Positions 1 through 11,760 are shown, counted from the stretch's first letter. The stretch: 64,000 nucleotides of DNA from Porodaedalea pini (GCA_002794775.1 NBAY01000057.1:186001-250000), one strand, 5' to 3'. Notes: generated from the letters alone by a model not told the origin. Program-made: numbers and translations.

Positions 1-81
1 AATGGGCGAGACCGAGATATGTCGGATGGTTTGGTCATTGAGTGCATGGTTGAAAGGACGAGACGAGAGGGAGAGATGTAC

Positions 82-458
82 CAGATTCGCTTTGCCCTGT
101 CCGCCATCCAATAAGCATATCAACATTCTCTCTTCTTTCTTTCCCTTCAACATCCAACAGAGATAGACGCACCAAGTAAAAGTATCTTCACAGGCCTCGG
201 GCCCTTCCTCTCCGCTGCCCGCTGCCTCGCCAGCTCCTCGTTAATCAAGTCCGAGATCCGCTGCGCGTCGGCGGCGGTGGCGAGACGTGCCACGCGCTCT
301 TGTGAGGTCTCGTTTGGGGCCGGGGCAAGCGCGCGGGTGAATGGGTCGACAGAGGTGAGTATGCGTTGGTGCTCGAGTGCCGCACCGGAGGCGGCGGAAC
401 TGGTAGGCGGGGGTGCGGTCGGCTTGGGGACGCGCCGTGCGGATACCGCCGCGGTGAG
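82..458 (-). CDS. G protein alpha subunit, 5' part (partial; gene continues off the left edge)
   Basis: Minus-strand exon 458-173 encodes a helical N-terminal region (ETSQERVARLA, then ISDLINEELARQR) followed by RPVKILLLG. A 76-nt intron (172-97, GTGCGT...CAG) leads to a 15-nt exon (96-82) that supplies QSESG, and a new intron starts with GTACAT. Together they give LLLGQSESG, the start of the P-loop GxxxxGK(S/T) that binds GTP phosphates in heterotrimeric G-alpha proteins. The lysine, the GTPase switches and the rest of the protein lie beyond position 1. G-alpha subunits relay receptor signals at the plasma membrane; in fungi this includes pheromone and nutrient sensing. The 5' end is unsettled: the reading frame stays open upstream of 458 but has no ATG, so a further upstream exon is likely. 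Family assignment is from the P-loop and the preceding helix only. Confidence 0.72.
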
Positions 459-1513
459 CTGTGTGGACCTCGAACAGAAGAAGCGAGGAGGATGATATGA
501 AGGTAACGTAGAGAAAGAAGAAAGAAAAGAAAAAAGAGGAGTGTGAGAGCGTGGTGATGAACGAAGGGAAGAGAATGAAAGACGCGTCCATTCGACTTTG
601 AAGCGCGCTCGGCGTCGATTAATATTTCCCCGTACAATTTCCTTCTCTCAGCTTATATCGACATCCTTAATCCTCTATCCATCTCTTAGTTCTGATAGCG
701 TATCGTACTGCAATGTCGTACTTGACGTAGTAGAATTCGGATCCGAAAGGCAGACGTTGATTTGCGTGTGGACATGGTTGCTCCAACCCATGGATCCGAG
801 AAAAAACGACCTGCCGTTCATAGAAAACAACTGACACAGGACGAGCGTGAAGAAACATCGAACCCGCTATTCATCAAATAGGCAGGGCCTCGCACTCCTC
901 CCAGATGATAACAAGGTGCGAGAATGCAAGCAATAAGTCGGTGTTCTGAAGAACGAGAAACAATGACTCACATAAGTCAACTCTCATTTATAATGCTCCC
1001 CACTCGCTGCACTCATCGCACAGGACAGCTTCAGCATCAAGTCTAGTCGCATCGTCCGTAATCATCTGAATGAGTTGATTGAGACTGTCGATTCAGTCGA
1101 AGCCGCTGACTCTAATGTAAACAAACCACGTGCGAGTCTCGTTCGCCGCTCTGTCAACGATCCTCATTCGTTTCTTCAACCTGCTCAGTATGCGCTATGG
1201 GTAAAGTATCTCAATAAATTCAAAAAAAGTATGAACCTCATCATCAGCTCAGTACCGAATGCTAGCTTCGTATCACTCTCCTTATCATGCTCGGCGGTAT
1301 CACATCTGCTCGGCGTCAGGCTCACGAATCTTTTCTCGATGCTCTCACAGTTCCTTCACTCCAGAGGCGTGTCACCATATAAATTTTGGGTGCGAAAATA
1401 TACGTGGCAAGAGAATCTGATGCCGCAGTCGGCTTCATCAAGCTTCATCTGCATGGTTTGGGCTTCGCTACCATAATTAACTTGTGAAGCTAGAATTTCA
1501 TGAAGAAACCCAC
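459..1513. other. Intergenic, no supported gene
   Basis: This stretch should hold the missing 5' exon and promoter of the G-alpha gene. Short open frames occur on both strands, for example 1075-1476 on plus, but none shows a recognisable domain or convincing splice partners. Confidence 0.5.
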
Positions 1514-1818
1514 CCAGAAGTATTTCACCTATACATCCAACTCGATAAGTAACTGCACTGAATGAGTTTGCAGAATTTCACACCTCCTTATCTATAGTGA
1601 TAACTTCAGAAACACTGTTCGTTCAGTCGGACTCTGCGCATAAGGTCAGGCCACGTACTCGAGTGATAGATTAAAACGGTTGCAAGCGCCACAGCAAAGT
1701 AATCCTCTGTCACATTCTCGGAGACAAACAACTGTACCAGGCTTGGATCGATGGGCTCAGCATCGGAGCGAGTGTGGAATGAGTGAGTCAGGTTATGGGC
1801 AAGCTCCAGAGTGGACAT
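1514..1818 (-). pseudogene. DUF6533-type membrane protein gene, 5' fragment
   Basis: Exon 1 starts with ATG at 1818 and runs to 1659. It contains IDPSLVQLFVS and YFAVALATVLIY, the N-terminal signature shared with the three copies at 25.7, 28.9 and 30.4 kb. A GTACGT donor follows. Two small exons can be placed downstream: 1603-1584 (20 nt, reading ITIDKE after the junction codon) and 1528-1514 (VKYFW, then GTGGGT). The next expected exon begins with a KPKPC-like stretch near 1465 but then meets a stop, and the later transmembrane exons were not found. It is therefore probably a truncated copy. DUF6533 proteins are multi-pass membrane proteins of unknown function, expanded in Agaricomycetes. 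Confidence 0.55.
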
Positions 1819-4168
1819 CGCTGAGGTCCTCACGAGTGAAGGTCCAGCACCGAGAGAGCATACTGATATTTTTATATGTAGTACAATGAGGAGAGGACTG
1901 AGGTTCGGCTTCATCTGAGGTGAGATCAAGTATGACGGTTGCTTTTCGTGAAGAAGAAATACCCTGTCTGAGGCTGAGTCGCGTTGATGCAGGAGAGTCG
2001 AGCTGATTCGCGTCGAAGATACCTCGTACTTGAATATCAACGGCTTTAGGGCCTAGGAAATAGAAGTTCGAAGGAAGATAAAGCATCCTACACCATTGAG
2101 TTGCCAAGATACGTAGTTGAGAACGCCGGCTTGATCCATTCTCGAGCTTTCAGTCGGATAGCAATAGCTCCGAGTTCCAGAGAAGCTAGGAGCACCATAC
2201 ACGTGAGCCCGCGAGGCGGTTGGGAACGTCAACTTCAAGCTGATGCAATCGGGAGCTGGGAGCTGTAAAAATGCTATGATCATTTCGGTAGAATTATCTA
2301 TGTACACTGAGGTCGGATAACTAGTTCCGAGGGATGTAGATCATGATGCATCGGTGAAGTTGACTGTTGATTTGAAGAAGCATAGTCCAACTCTGTTTCT
2401 CACCCGGATCGAGGAACTGAGTGTTCTCCCTGACGCTCATAAGGAGCTGCCGGGTGTGTCCTTATACCATCCAAACTGTACCTTGTCCTCATGAGTGCCT
2501 GCTCGTCTGTACCTCTTAGCTAGAAATTTGACGGGGGGAAGTTTGCCAACGGACAGTTTAGTTAACAGCCCTGAATTATCCCATCAGCCAAAAGCTCGCT
2601 GGCCAAGCAGAGCGTGAAATAGTGACTTTCCCTCGAAAGTTTCAGTCCCTCTCTGAGAAAAAGCGATCCGTGTATATGTTTGTCCATTTGAGAAATACGT
2701 GCGTGGCTGATTCGAGATATCGTTCGTGCAGTTTTCAAGGATGCAGAACTTCACAATGTTGTTCATCCGCTCCTGCAACGGCTGTATCAAGTCAAGCGAG
2801 GCAACCTTGCGAGTCGGAGCAGCCTTCCAACTGTTTCACTTCGATTTGCGGCGCAACCTGTAGCATCCCATAATAGACGGAGATCGTTGCCGTAGCAAGT
2901 ATTGTACTCGGAGAGAGTGAGCCGAGGCTGACAAGGATGAGAGGCAAGGAAAAAGGCCGGAGTGGATAATGGAAGCAGTACACAATGAAGCAGTTGCTTG
3001 AGGATGTGATGGAAGAAGACAAGCAACGGAGAGTAGTTCAACAGCGAGATATAGATGAGCCGAGTTATTGATGAGCCGAGTGGATCTTCTTCAGGCGGTA
3101 CAATTGTGCTCGAACCTCAATGAACAAGGAAAGAAACCTCAACAACGCATTTCCTGGAACGTGCACGCGAACCGCGATAGCGGTCGCCTCTTTTATCAGC
3201 ATAAAGCACGCCATCGTCAGGCCAAAAATACGCGGCAATGGAGCATTTCTATATATGAGTACCAGTTCGTTTTCAACCTGTACTCGAACGTCTCCGCCGC
3301 GATAGAAATTCGTGTCGTGCTTCGCGATCCAACAGAGCAATTTGCTCGATTGAGACGAGGCGAGGTGAGGTAGAACTCTCCCGCTGAAGACAATAGAGCA
3401 CACAGCATAAACTCTCGATGTTGTAGTCCGTTGACGACGCGGTCGATGAGGGAGACTTGGAACTTGGAAGACAAAAAGGCGGTGTACACATTAGCGTGCG
3501 ACGCCACGCGTTGTTGACCTCTATTTTGCCCAAACCTCTGCTAATGAGTGATGTATCGCCAGTTGATTGTCCTCGGAGCTCATTTCTTCATTCCAACTCA
3601 GCCTGAAAGGATTGTCAAAATGGAGACATCGGAGGTTCGAAGCGCTGCGATATTGGAACGGGCGGCTAGAAGTAAGAACCCTGAAAACGAATGGAGACAA
3701 AGGAAAGGCCCATTCAAGTTTTGCTGAGTTGCCTAACCCGAACACCGCTAGAAGACGCACTAAGAAAAGCAAGACTGTTTGAGGCTAATAAGGCTTTCGA
3801 ATCATTGATGACGGTGTGTTGTATTGAGATGCAGGTGAGGAGATAAATGCGGAGATAAATGCAGGGAACATATACGACAAGAACAGTACTAGTTCGAGTA
3901 TGTACGATGAGTCTGATCAAGATAGTAAAGCAATGTTGAGTACATACATAAAGAAAATGTCAAGAACGAAGAGACTGAGATTCCAACGAGAGCGAAGAAA
4001 GCTAGTAATATAAATGTTTGAGACGAGATGTGTATACAAGTGCTGCAAGTGATTCAGTCTTAAGTAAGAACGAATTAGGGTACTGGACGAAATGTGCGTG
4101 TGGAGATAAGTAACAGGAAACAAGAAAGCAGATAATTTGCAGACAGGAAATGGGATCATCAACGATCC
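1819..4168. other. Unassigned region with short minus-strand open frames
   Basis: Several minus-strand frames (2053-2307, 2787-3041, 3065-3403, 3217-3507, 3521-3772) could be exons of one or more decayed genes. The 3403-3065 frame contains a hydrophobic segment (IFGLTMACFMLIKEA) that loosely recalls a transmembrane helix of the DUF6533 family. I could not join these frames with consistent splice phases and do not call a gene. Confidence 0.35.
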
Positions 4169-7162
4169 TCATGCTCGCTGGAATATCTCAGCAGGGATCG
4201 GCTTCCTCCTCAAGCCTGAGTCGCATCGTCCGTTCTGAGTGCGCGCATGAGTGGATGTCTCCGCACCCGAATCCGATCCCGACGCGGATCCGGACAGACT
4301 AAGACGCTCCCCGCCCAACGTGAAGGGAAAGGCAGACAATGAATCCGTCGAGCTCGTCCTCGACCTCACCGAGCGCGGGGGTGAGGATGTATACGACGAA
4401 GCACCTGCAGAGTGTGCTGCATGCGCGGGTGAGTGTCGGTGTGCGCGGTACCGCGCGAACTGCGCCGCAAAATGCGTGTTACCGTTCTCTCTTCCCTTGC
4501 CCTTGGGCGAGGGTGAGGAAGTATTGACCGTCTCACAGCTGCTGCGCGGCGAGCCTGATACTGACGTGTGCATCGTCACTGGCGCACTCACGCTCGACGC
4601 AAGCTTCGGCCTCTCCGCCTCGGACTTTCCCTTCTGCGGGGTCGGAGGCATGAGCTCCGGCTTAGGCACATATCGCCCAGGACCCGGATTCGTCTTGCGC
4701 TTCGGGCTCGGTGGTGTCGGTGTCGGGAAGAACGGGTACGGGAGCACCACAGGCGGCTTTGCGGCCTCCTTCTCCTCGCGTTCTCTCGCCTGCTGCAGAG
4801 AGCGCTCACGCGCCGCACGCAGGCGTGCGGAGAGGCGTGAGGGCACGGTTACGAGTTTCGGGAAGAAGGAACGCGAGGAGGACGAGGAGGAGGGCGGCGG
4901 CGCGGAGGAGGCGAAGGTGCTGACGGACCAGCGTGACTGCAGAGGCCGCCCTGCGGCATCACAGTACACACTAGATGCGCTGCCTTTCCTGCTGACGCTG
5001 CTGTTCGAGATGCTTGACGAGTCTGGGCCGGGGTTGAATGAGGCGTAGGAAGAGTAGAGAGACTCTGCGTCGAAGGTGTCGGTGGAGGAGCCGCTGTGAG
5101 TGGAGGATGGCGTAGGAGACTCTGGGACTAGTAGGAAAGGTTGCGGCTGAGAGTATGGACTTAGCGAGAATGATGATGAAGAGGAGAGAGAGGAAGGTGA
5201 GAGCGGTACATCGGTGCGCGCTGAGCGCATCGGGATCGTGAACGGATCGACTTCCTCTGCTCTGACCTCATCCCTAACTGCAGATCCAGACGCGTCGATA
5301 ATTGGCAGACCACCAAGTACAAACGGGTCAATCATCCCGTCCTCATCTTCGTCTTCCTCAGCTAGCTTTCCCATTCCCATTCCCGCCACAGCAAAATCCT
5401 CATCAAACATGTCTTCGTCGTTGACGCTCAGAGGAATGGAGAATCGCGGCGGCGGCCTCGCCCGTTCCTCGCCCTGCTCTATCGACGCAAGCTCCATATA
5501 CGTCGGGTCAAGCAACGCGCTCGGACCCGGACGCGTCGCCTGCTCTTTCCTCGCTGCACCCGGAAGCGGCGGTAGCGGCCTATTGACGCCCAACGCATTG
5601 CCGCTCCTCTTCCGCCCCACACCGATCGCGGCGCTCCGGCGCGCGATCGAGTGACGTGAGTGTCTGGCGCTCCGTCGCTTGCTCTTGCCGGATGCAGAGC
5701 CTGTGGAACGGTTTGAGCGCCCAGAAGCGGTGGAAGCGAGCGAGGAGGCGGAAGCACGTCGGAGCGATGTGTGGTGTGTACTCTCGGGCAGCGTCGGCAT
5801 AGGGAGAAGAGGGAAAGCAGGGAGTGACGGGAGTGAGGGAGCGGATGAAGGAGATGAGAGCGAGGAGAGGAAGTGGGGTGGTGGTGGAAGTGAGTCCGGG
5901 CGCGCAGGAGGCAGCTGCCAGTATGATGACGACGAGGAAGATGAGCCACCGCGGCGATGACGGGCGTAGGAAGAAGTGGATGTGGAAGGAGGGAAGGAAT
6001 AGGTAGGGGAAAAGAGCTGAAGATGAGATGCAATGTCAGCGCGGTAGTACTCCGCGTCCCCCAAAGGATCCTCCTCGACGTCGAGCCATTCACTCTCGTC
6101 TTCGTCTTCCTCCTCACTGATTTTCTTCTTCTCCTCAACAGGGAGGTCCGGCAAAGGCGGGATGGTCTCGCGCTCAAATTCGGCAAGAATACCGGTGAGT
6201 GTGGGCAGACCGCGAGGCGACTCGAGCGAGAGATCGAGCGAGCCGGCGGCAGCGGTATCGAGCTCAAGCGGTGCGAAGACATGCTCAGCACGTGCGACAG
6301 ACGCAGTACGAGCGCTGAAGCGGCCCCGGCTTCGACGTCTGTTCTGGACTGCGTTTGAATCTTCTTTCGACTTGCTCACTGGAGAAGGTGCGCGAGCGGG
6401 ATGAAGCTTAGCAGGAGGAGCCGGGGAAGGCGTGCGGTTTGCTTTGGAGATGGAGAGTGGTGCGACGGCAGGGTAGGCAAAGTTGACCTCGAATTCGACT
6501 GACACAGGCGTGCGTGGTTGTCCGGGAGTCGATGGAGCTGAGCCAGACCCAGAACTTGGTGCAGGACTAGACGCGCGAGGCGTCGACATGGAGCTTGAGC
6601 TACCCTCACTTTCATGGCCATTCTCGTTTTCAGTTTTCGATGCCACACACGGAAGACGCTCGATAGTAGGCGTAACGCTCATATTCGTGGCAGAGCGAAC
6701 GAGCTGCGGTGCACGCGGCTGCGGAGCTGCGCGAGGAGCCGCCTCCGGTGCGCGCAGTAACGCGTCGAGCCCTGCGTGAGTCACTCGCTCAGCAGCCATG
6801 AGCCCACGTCGACGGCCCTTCTTCTCTCTCTCTTTTGTTTTTTCTTTGTCGTTCTCCGAAATTTCGTGTAGAGGAGAGATTACGCTCGCGCGGGCGAAGG
6901 TGATGGGCGACGGCGAGGACTTCGCGGAGCAGGTCGGCGAGGTCGCGTCGAGGAAGGAGGCAGGTGCGCTGGACGTCGTTGCAATAGTGGGCCTCTTCGG
7001 GCGTGTTTTCATGCCAGTACTCGCGGTGCTGCAAGGCGACGCTGACGCGTAAGGGTGAGCGACTGCAAATTGGCTCGTCGTTAGTCGGTGCTCATCGTCG
7101 ACACTAAGAGGTGTGTGCTCACCGTAAGTCATCATGGAGGTCGTGAACAAGAAGTACAGCAA
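4169..7162 (-). CDS. Large low-complexity protein of unknown function (997 aa, single exon)
   Basis: One uninterrupted minus-strand frame of 997 codons. Translation may start at 7162, or more plausibly at the Met pair at 7135/7132 (MMTYGEHTPL). The protein is rich in Ser, Pro, Ala and Arg and is probably mostly disordered. Landmarks in order are a basic/acidic stretch near residues 100-120 (ENDKEKTKEREKKGRRR), Ser/Pro-rich tracts, an acidic patch (EEEDEDESEWLDVEEDPLG), a Ser/Tyr-rich middle, a basic stretch and a conserved-looking tail ending RRKPIPAEIFQRA. No enzymatic domain was recognised. The length of the frame in GC-rich sequence, with a conserved-looking acidic motif and tail, argues that it is a real gene; the plus-strand frames inside it are shadows. 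Confidence 0.75.
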   Translation of the reverse strand: MLYFLFTTSMMTYGEHTPLSVDDEHRLTTSQFAVAHPYASASPCSTASTGMKTRPKRPTIATTSSAPASFLDATSPTCSAKSSPSPITFARASVISPLHEISENDKEKTKEREKKGRRRGLMAAERVTHAGLDALLRAPEAAPRAAPQPRAPQLVRSATNMSVTPTIERLPCVASKTENENGHESEGSSSSMSTPRASSPAPSSGSGSAPSTPGQPRTPVSVEFEVNFAYPAVAPLSISKANRTPSPAPPAKLHPARAPSPVSKSKEDSNAVQNRRRSRGRFSARTASVARAEHVFAPLELDTAAAGSLDLSLESPRGLPTLTGILAEFERETIPPLPDLPVEEKKKISEEEDEDESEWLDVEEDPLGDAEYYRADIASHLQLFSPTYSFPPSTSTSSYARHRRGGSSSSSSSYWQLPPARPDSLPPPPHFLSSLSSPSSAPSLPSLPAFPLLPMPTLPESTHHTSLRRASASSLASTASGRSNRSTGSASGKSKRRSARHSRHSIARRSAAIGVGRKRSGNALGVNRPLPPLPGAARKEQATRPGPSALLDPTYMELASIEQGEERARPPPRFSIPLSVNDEDMFDEDFAVAGMGMGKLAEEDEDEDGMIDPFVLGGLPIIDASGSAVRDEVRAEEVDPFTIPMRSARTDVPLSPSSLSSSSSFSLSPYSQPQPFLLVPESPTPSSTHSGSSTDTFDAESLYSSYASFNPGPDSSSISNSSVSRKGSASSVYCDAAGRPLQSRWSVSTFASSAPPPSSSSSSRSFFPKLVTVPSRLSARLRAARERSLQQAREREEKEAAKPPVVLPYPFFPTPTPPSPKRKTNPGPGRYVPKPELMPPTPQKGKSEAERPKLASSVSAPVTMHTSVSGSPRSSCETVNTSSPSPKGKGRENGNTHFAAQFARYRAHRHSPAHAAHSAGASSYTSSPPRSVRSRTSSTDSLSAFPFTLGGERLSLSGSASGSDSGAETSTHARTQNGRCDSGLRRKPIPAEIFQRA

Positions 7163-8619
7163 TGTCGGGCTTGAAGCAGACGGGAGAAACGGGGGCGGGC
7201 AGAGAAGGGATGCATGACTTTATAGTTGCGACGAGTTTGTGCTTTGGGCGTGGGTGGTAGCCGAGCTTTTGTTGGTGCGCCTTATTGTCTGGCAGTAGCC
7301 GGATTAGGCAATTGAGTACAACGAGCCCTTCCTTTGTCTTCCTCCCTTTTTCAGCCTTCTTACTTCTAGCCTCTCTTTGTACTATCACTGCGTTCGCGCC
7401 TTCCGTTTCTCCATCCTGACATCCCTTTCATACTGACTTGGGATGAGAAATGAGGCTCAGAGGACATTTAATGTGCGAGAGGCATGGCCAAATAGAGGGC
7501 AACAACGCGTCTCCCACGTCGCAGGCTACTGTAATTGTGTACATCGCCTTTTTGTCCTTCGGTCTCCCTCATCGTCGGCGTCGTCAACGGACTTGAACTT
7601 TGGGCAATAGTGCTGTGCTCGATCGTCTTGACTGGGAAAAGCCTATCTCTCCTCGTCTCGATCGAGCATATCCCTCACGGATCACGACCGACGAGCTCCG
7701 ACGCACACGACGGTCATTCTTCTGTACCGCCGTCTTGCGTATATCACTGCGTCTCGTATAAAGATACTCAAGTATTCTTGTACTGCATTGCCTGCACTTG
7801 TTAGGGTCTCATCATCCATGCTCTTCAAACGTTGCTCATTTCGACCTCACTGAATCCCCCAACGCAAGCGTTTCGCAGCGAATATAATCCCAGATGTCTA
7901 ACTTGAGGTATCTTGGGCAATATGAAGAAGACAACCATCGAGGGGACACAGCATATTCATACTTCTCGTACTTCGTACGGCACCGTGCATCTTTGATGTA
8001 CCCAGAATAACTACATTTGTTACAATAGCTTCTCCATCTCTGAAGCAGAGATCCATATCGTACTGCCATATTTCTCTTCTATTCGGCCGGACTGCTAGGG
8101 CGCACTCCGGTCGCGCTTCGCACCGCCTTCATAGAATGCGGGCGATGTCATAGGCGGCTTCTTCCCGTGCTCAAAGCTAACCTTCAAGAGCGTACTCCTT
8201 CAGTCATTTTAATCACTCACTCTCGAATGAAGCTTCTACCTCACACGATCTTAAGTGCGGACATTGATGCTTGATTGGATATGGACTTAATATCGATTGG
8301 CACAAAGCCACTGGCGACTGTTAGTAACCTTCCGGGCCCCGCCGCACTCTTGCGAATTGTACGGCTTTGATGGAGGCCAGAACGCGAAAAAGTTTTATAT
8401 TAGATGTGATATGTACTATGTAAAAACACGTCTTGGGCTTCTATTTGGCATTGGAATTTTTTTAATCGTTTTTGGCTGAGAACGCATGTCGATATATACT
8501 TATGTAAGGCTACAGCCAACGCGAAGGCGCGTTTCTTGCACGTGGTGCCAAATTACACGTGACACTTTCAAAGGGACAAGTACGCGAAATAGGCGCAGCC
8601 ATCGACGAGAACGACAACG
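7163..8619. other. Intergenic region between divergent genes
   Basis: It lies between the 5' end of the 997-aa gene (minus) and the coiled-coil gene (plus), so both promoters should be here. Short frames at 7535-7804 and 7836-8069 have no recognisable content. Confidence 0.5.
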
Positions 8620-10284
8620 ATGCCAGACGTTTCTCCTCAGTGGCACGCAGTCCGCCCATGGTCGCCTCGCTTTCTGCTCACTGTCCGGGAAATAACATCC
8701 GTATCGACAACATTTGTCCTTTCATCGACCTGCTCTGCGGACGGGGTTGACGCTGGTCTGGCCTCGCTCGGCATTGCATCTGGCCTGGGCTCAGACGATG
8801 AAGACAGTCTTGAGGATGCACCTGGGGCTTCGCAGCTTGGAATGTCGAAACTTTCTTTGGTGTCCGATGCGCTCGGCCGCGGGTTCTCGGTGAACGTAAA
8901 TGGCGCAGCTTGGAAGCGGGTACTCATGCGGATGGACGAGAAGGGTGACGAAGCGGTCTTAGTGCTCTATGGACTTATGCCTGGCCGACAGTACGATGTC
9001 GAACTTGGGATTGTCTTTGGTGACGGGGAGGAGATTTTACACAGTCGGATGGTCACTCAGCCACAACGTGCGTACTCATCGCATTGAAGCAGCTCTCAAT
9101 TTTACCATTATAAAACAGCAGGACAAACAGGAAACGACGACGTCGGGGATAGCTCGATAGACTCATCCTCCTCGTCGATTACTACTGTTTCGAGTATATC
9201 GTCTGCGACGTCGTCTGCCATTACACCTCTCCAACGAACAATCACTTTGGACGAGTATGCGTCTCAACTGCGCGCGCAGCTCTCTCACCTGAATTCGGAA
9301 CGCGATTCACTCTCCGCTCAGCTGAAGGCCGCTCGTAAAGAGGCGCACAAGGCAGACGCCGCGAAGCGCAATGAAATCGATGCACTGAAGCGGGCTGCAG
9401 AGAAGCACGCCGCCGCCGAGACACGCGGTCGCCAGAAGACACGTGCCTTACAGGAGGCGGCAAAACAGGCTACAGCTGCCGCACGAGACGCCGAAGATTC
9501 TGCGAGAGAACTTGAGGCCTCCCTACCCTCACTACGTGCCCGCGCGGACGCGGCGGCGACTCAGCACGCGAGCGTCGCAGCAGAGGCGGCTCGCACGCAG
9601 GATGAGGCGGATGACGCACTGCGCACAGATCGGGCTCGCACAGAGGCTTTGCGCAGTGAACTCGCAGCGCTGACTGCACGGCTGGAGAAGCTGCAGGCGA
9701 AACGGGCACGGCTGTCACGCGACGCGCTGCCCGGACTCGAGGCGCAGCTTGCTGGGCTCGTACGCGAGGTCGAGCTCGTCGCGCGCGATGCGGGTGCGTT
9801 CGAAGTGATTGACAACGGGCCGGTCAGTTTCGACCTGGGTGCGGGCGGGCAGCAGTATGCGCCGGGCCGGACGGCAGGCGGAGGCCCGATCGCGTTCGCG
9901 AACTCGACGTCGACGACGCCGATGAACTCCCCGCCCGCATCGATTGGCCGGCAGGCAGCACAAGGAGGGTCTAAATCGCCTTTTAACTCCAATGTCAACG
10001 GAAGTTCGACGCTGTCCTCGCGCGCACCGCCCTTCGATCCTGGGCCTGCGTTTGGTGCGCGTCTTGGACCAGCTTTCCAGCTGCAGAGCAGTGGTCCGCG
10101 CCGCCCGCCTCCTTCCTTGCAGCTGCCTTCCGCGCATTCGCATGCGCAGTCCCTCGACGTCGGCGCATCGGGCCTCGTATCTGAAACTAGCAGTGCGGGA
10201 ATTGGGAGACGGCCGGTGAGCCCAAGTCCGACTCGGCAGACGTCGCTCCCCATTCGCATGCCATCCCAGACGAACCTGAGATAA
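8620..10284 (+). CDS. Coiled-coil protein, two exons (537 aa), function unknown
   Basis: Exon 1 is 8620-9067 and exon 2 is 9119-10284. The 51-nt intron runs from GTGCGT to AAACAG, and the joined length (1614 nt) is an exact number of codons. The N-terminal ~150 residues include a beta-type stretch (FSVNVNGAAWKRVLMRMD, then AVLVLYGLMPGRQYDVELG) resembling a small fibronectin-like sandwich. A Ser/Thr linker follows, then a long Ala/Arg/Glu-rich coiled coil (about residues 193-370, heptads such as LRAQLSHLNSERDSLSAQL). The C-terminus is low-complexity, rich in Ser, Pro and Gly. The coiled coil suggests a structural or scaffold role, which is inference. A decayed duplicate lies just downstream. 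The start was chosen as the first ATG of the open frame. Confidence 0.75.
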
Positions 10285-10505
10285 TGTAACATCGCCTCGC
10301 GTGTATCTAGCCTTGCGTGTACCCAGACAGAAATGCCTTTTGAATATCGAACTCAGATGCCAGTTGTGGATATTCGCAATGGGATTTGCATCAAGCATGT
10401 CTTTGCGCTGAAGGAAGCAGTTTACTGATAGACTTGCACTGGTCTAGACTGACGAACAAGGGCATATTTTGACCTTGCCGTCTACTTACCACCGTAGCTT
10501 TCACG

Positions 10506-10990
10506 TATGGTCTTATTTAGCCTCTGCTTACACAACATAGTTCGCACGATTTGGTTCCGCTACGCGATACCGTTCACGGTGAACTTACTCGCTGCAAGAC
10601 CATCTGGATGCCTTAGACGAAGAAGACGAGAGGCAGTAAACAAAAGAGCTCCTCCCTGTTCGCGGATCGCACTTAGAGGCAATGGAGAAAGGACCCGGAG
10701 CGAATGCATCCTCCTCAAAATTTTCAGTCTTCTTGTGCTGGTGGACCAGTCCCGTAGTTGCAACGCATCGTGGACGACAAAAATTAACAAATATGGACTC
10801 GCTTGTGCAAAACGGTTAATTTTCTCTTTCTCCACTTTGCAAATACTGACATATGCTGAACTCAACGAGATAATTTGGCCCGTGCTTTGCTGTCCAGTGA
10901 ATGCATCGTATGCAATGTGGCTCCTTCAAACTGGAATTTGGAATGAATACGCTTTTCGCTTCACTGGTGCTTGGCATCTATGCATGGGCG
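10506..10990. repeat. Duplicated segment, copy 1 (partner at 13614-14110)
   Basis: Several blocks occur in the same order in both segments. They include CTCTGCTTACA(C/T)AA(C/T)ATAGTT, GCATCGTGGACG(A/G)CA, CCGTGCTTTGCTGTCC and (A/T)GAATGCATC. The copies are diverged and contain small indels. No coding function was recognised in either. Confidence 0.6.
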
Positions 10991-11039
10991 AAGGTCCACT
11001 TTCCGCACCAGCAGGTCGCAGTAACACGCGGTCTGTGAT

Positions 11040-11760
11040 ATTGGTACTCGGGCTCGATGTCATTTTTTCTTCAAGTGGTGCCTGTCAAGCGCAGTTGCGG
11101 GTTCTCGGTGACTTTTACTCGTGTGGCTTAGAAAAAGGCATAACTAAGAAGGATGACAAAGCGATCTTAATGTTCTACAGACCCATGCTCCGACAGTATG
11201 ATGTCGAACTTGGCATTGCATTTGGGGTGAGGGTGGATTCTACATAGCCGTGTGGTTATACAACTATAATGCTACTCGTCGCGATGAAACTGCTTTCAGC
11301 TTTAACACTCTGAAACAGCAGGACTGACACGGACTGGCGACGCAGCGAAGACTCAGCATCTCCCTCTCACACATATATTTTCGGGTATTTATATGCACAA
11401 AGCATGCTACAGCCACCGTTCTGGACGCCGAAGATCCAGCGAGAGATTTTGGGCTTCTGTGTCTGCGCTGTAGACTCGGGCGGACGCGAGGGAGACACAG
11501 CACGCAAGCATCACAGCGTAGGCGGCTGTCGCGCAGGATAAAGCGGACAGCTCATCAATATTGTGCGCAGTTCGGACCTGTGGCAGTTCTGCTCGCTGAA
11601 TTTGTGGCGTTGGCTACATGGCTCGCGAAGCTGTAGCTGAAACACGCGTCATACTGCCCCGGAGCCGACGCGCAGCTTATTGGGAGGTCGAGCTTGTCGG
11701 TGAGAGCGGACGCCAATACGCACCGAGCCTGTCGACAAGTGAGAGCATGGGTACAATCTT
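11040..11760 (+). pseudogene. Decayed duplicate of the upstream coiled-coil gene
   Basis: This stretch parallels the gene at 8620-10284 in order. It contains matches to GGGTTCTCGGTGA, to the CAGTATGATGTCGAACTTGG region, to the intron end (AAACAGCAGGAC), to GACGCCGAAGAT and to the ACTCGCGCGGACGC-like part of the coiled coil. It ends with an equivalent of the GAGGTCGAGCTCGTCG region. Frames are broken by stops and indels, and large parts of the coiled coil are missing. It is most simply a tandem duplicate that has decayed. Confidence 0.65.

Noticed and set aside
1030..1060. Match to the 3' end of the 997-aa gene (AGTCGCATCGTCCGT shared with about 4220)
   Set aside because: Only 15 identical bases, and the surrounding frames do not align; probably chance or a very small relic.
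2053..3772. Series of minus-strand frames as one intron-rich gene
   Set aside because: I could not find donor/acceptor pairs that keep phase across the frames, and no conserved motif was secure.
4251..5048. Plus-strand ORF of 265 codons
   Set aside because: It lies wholly inside the 997-codon minus-strand frame in GC-rich sequence; its protein shows no recognisable content, and the minus frame has a better composition and tail motif.
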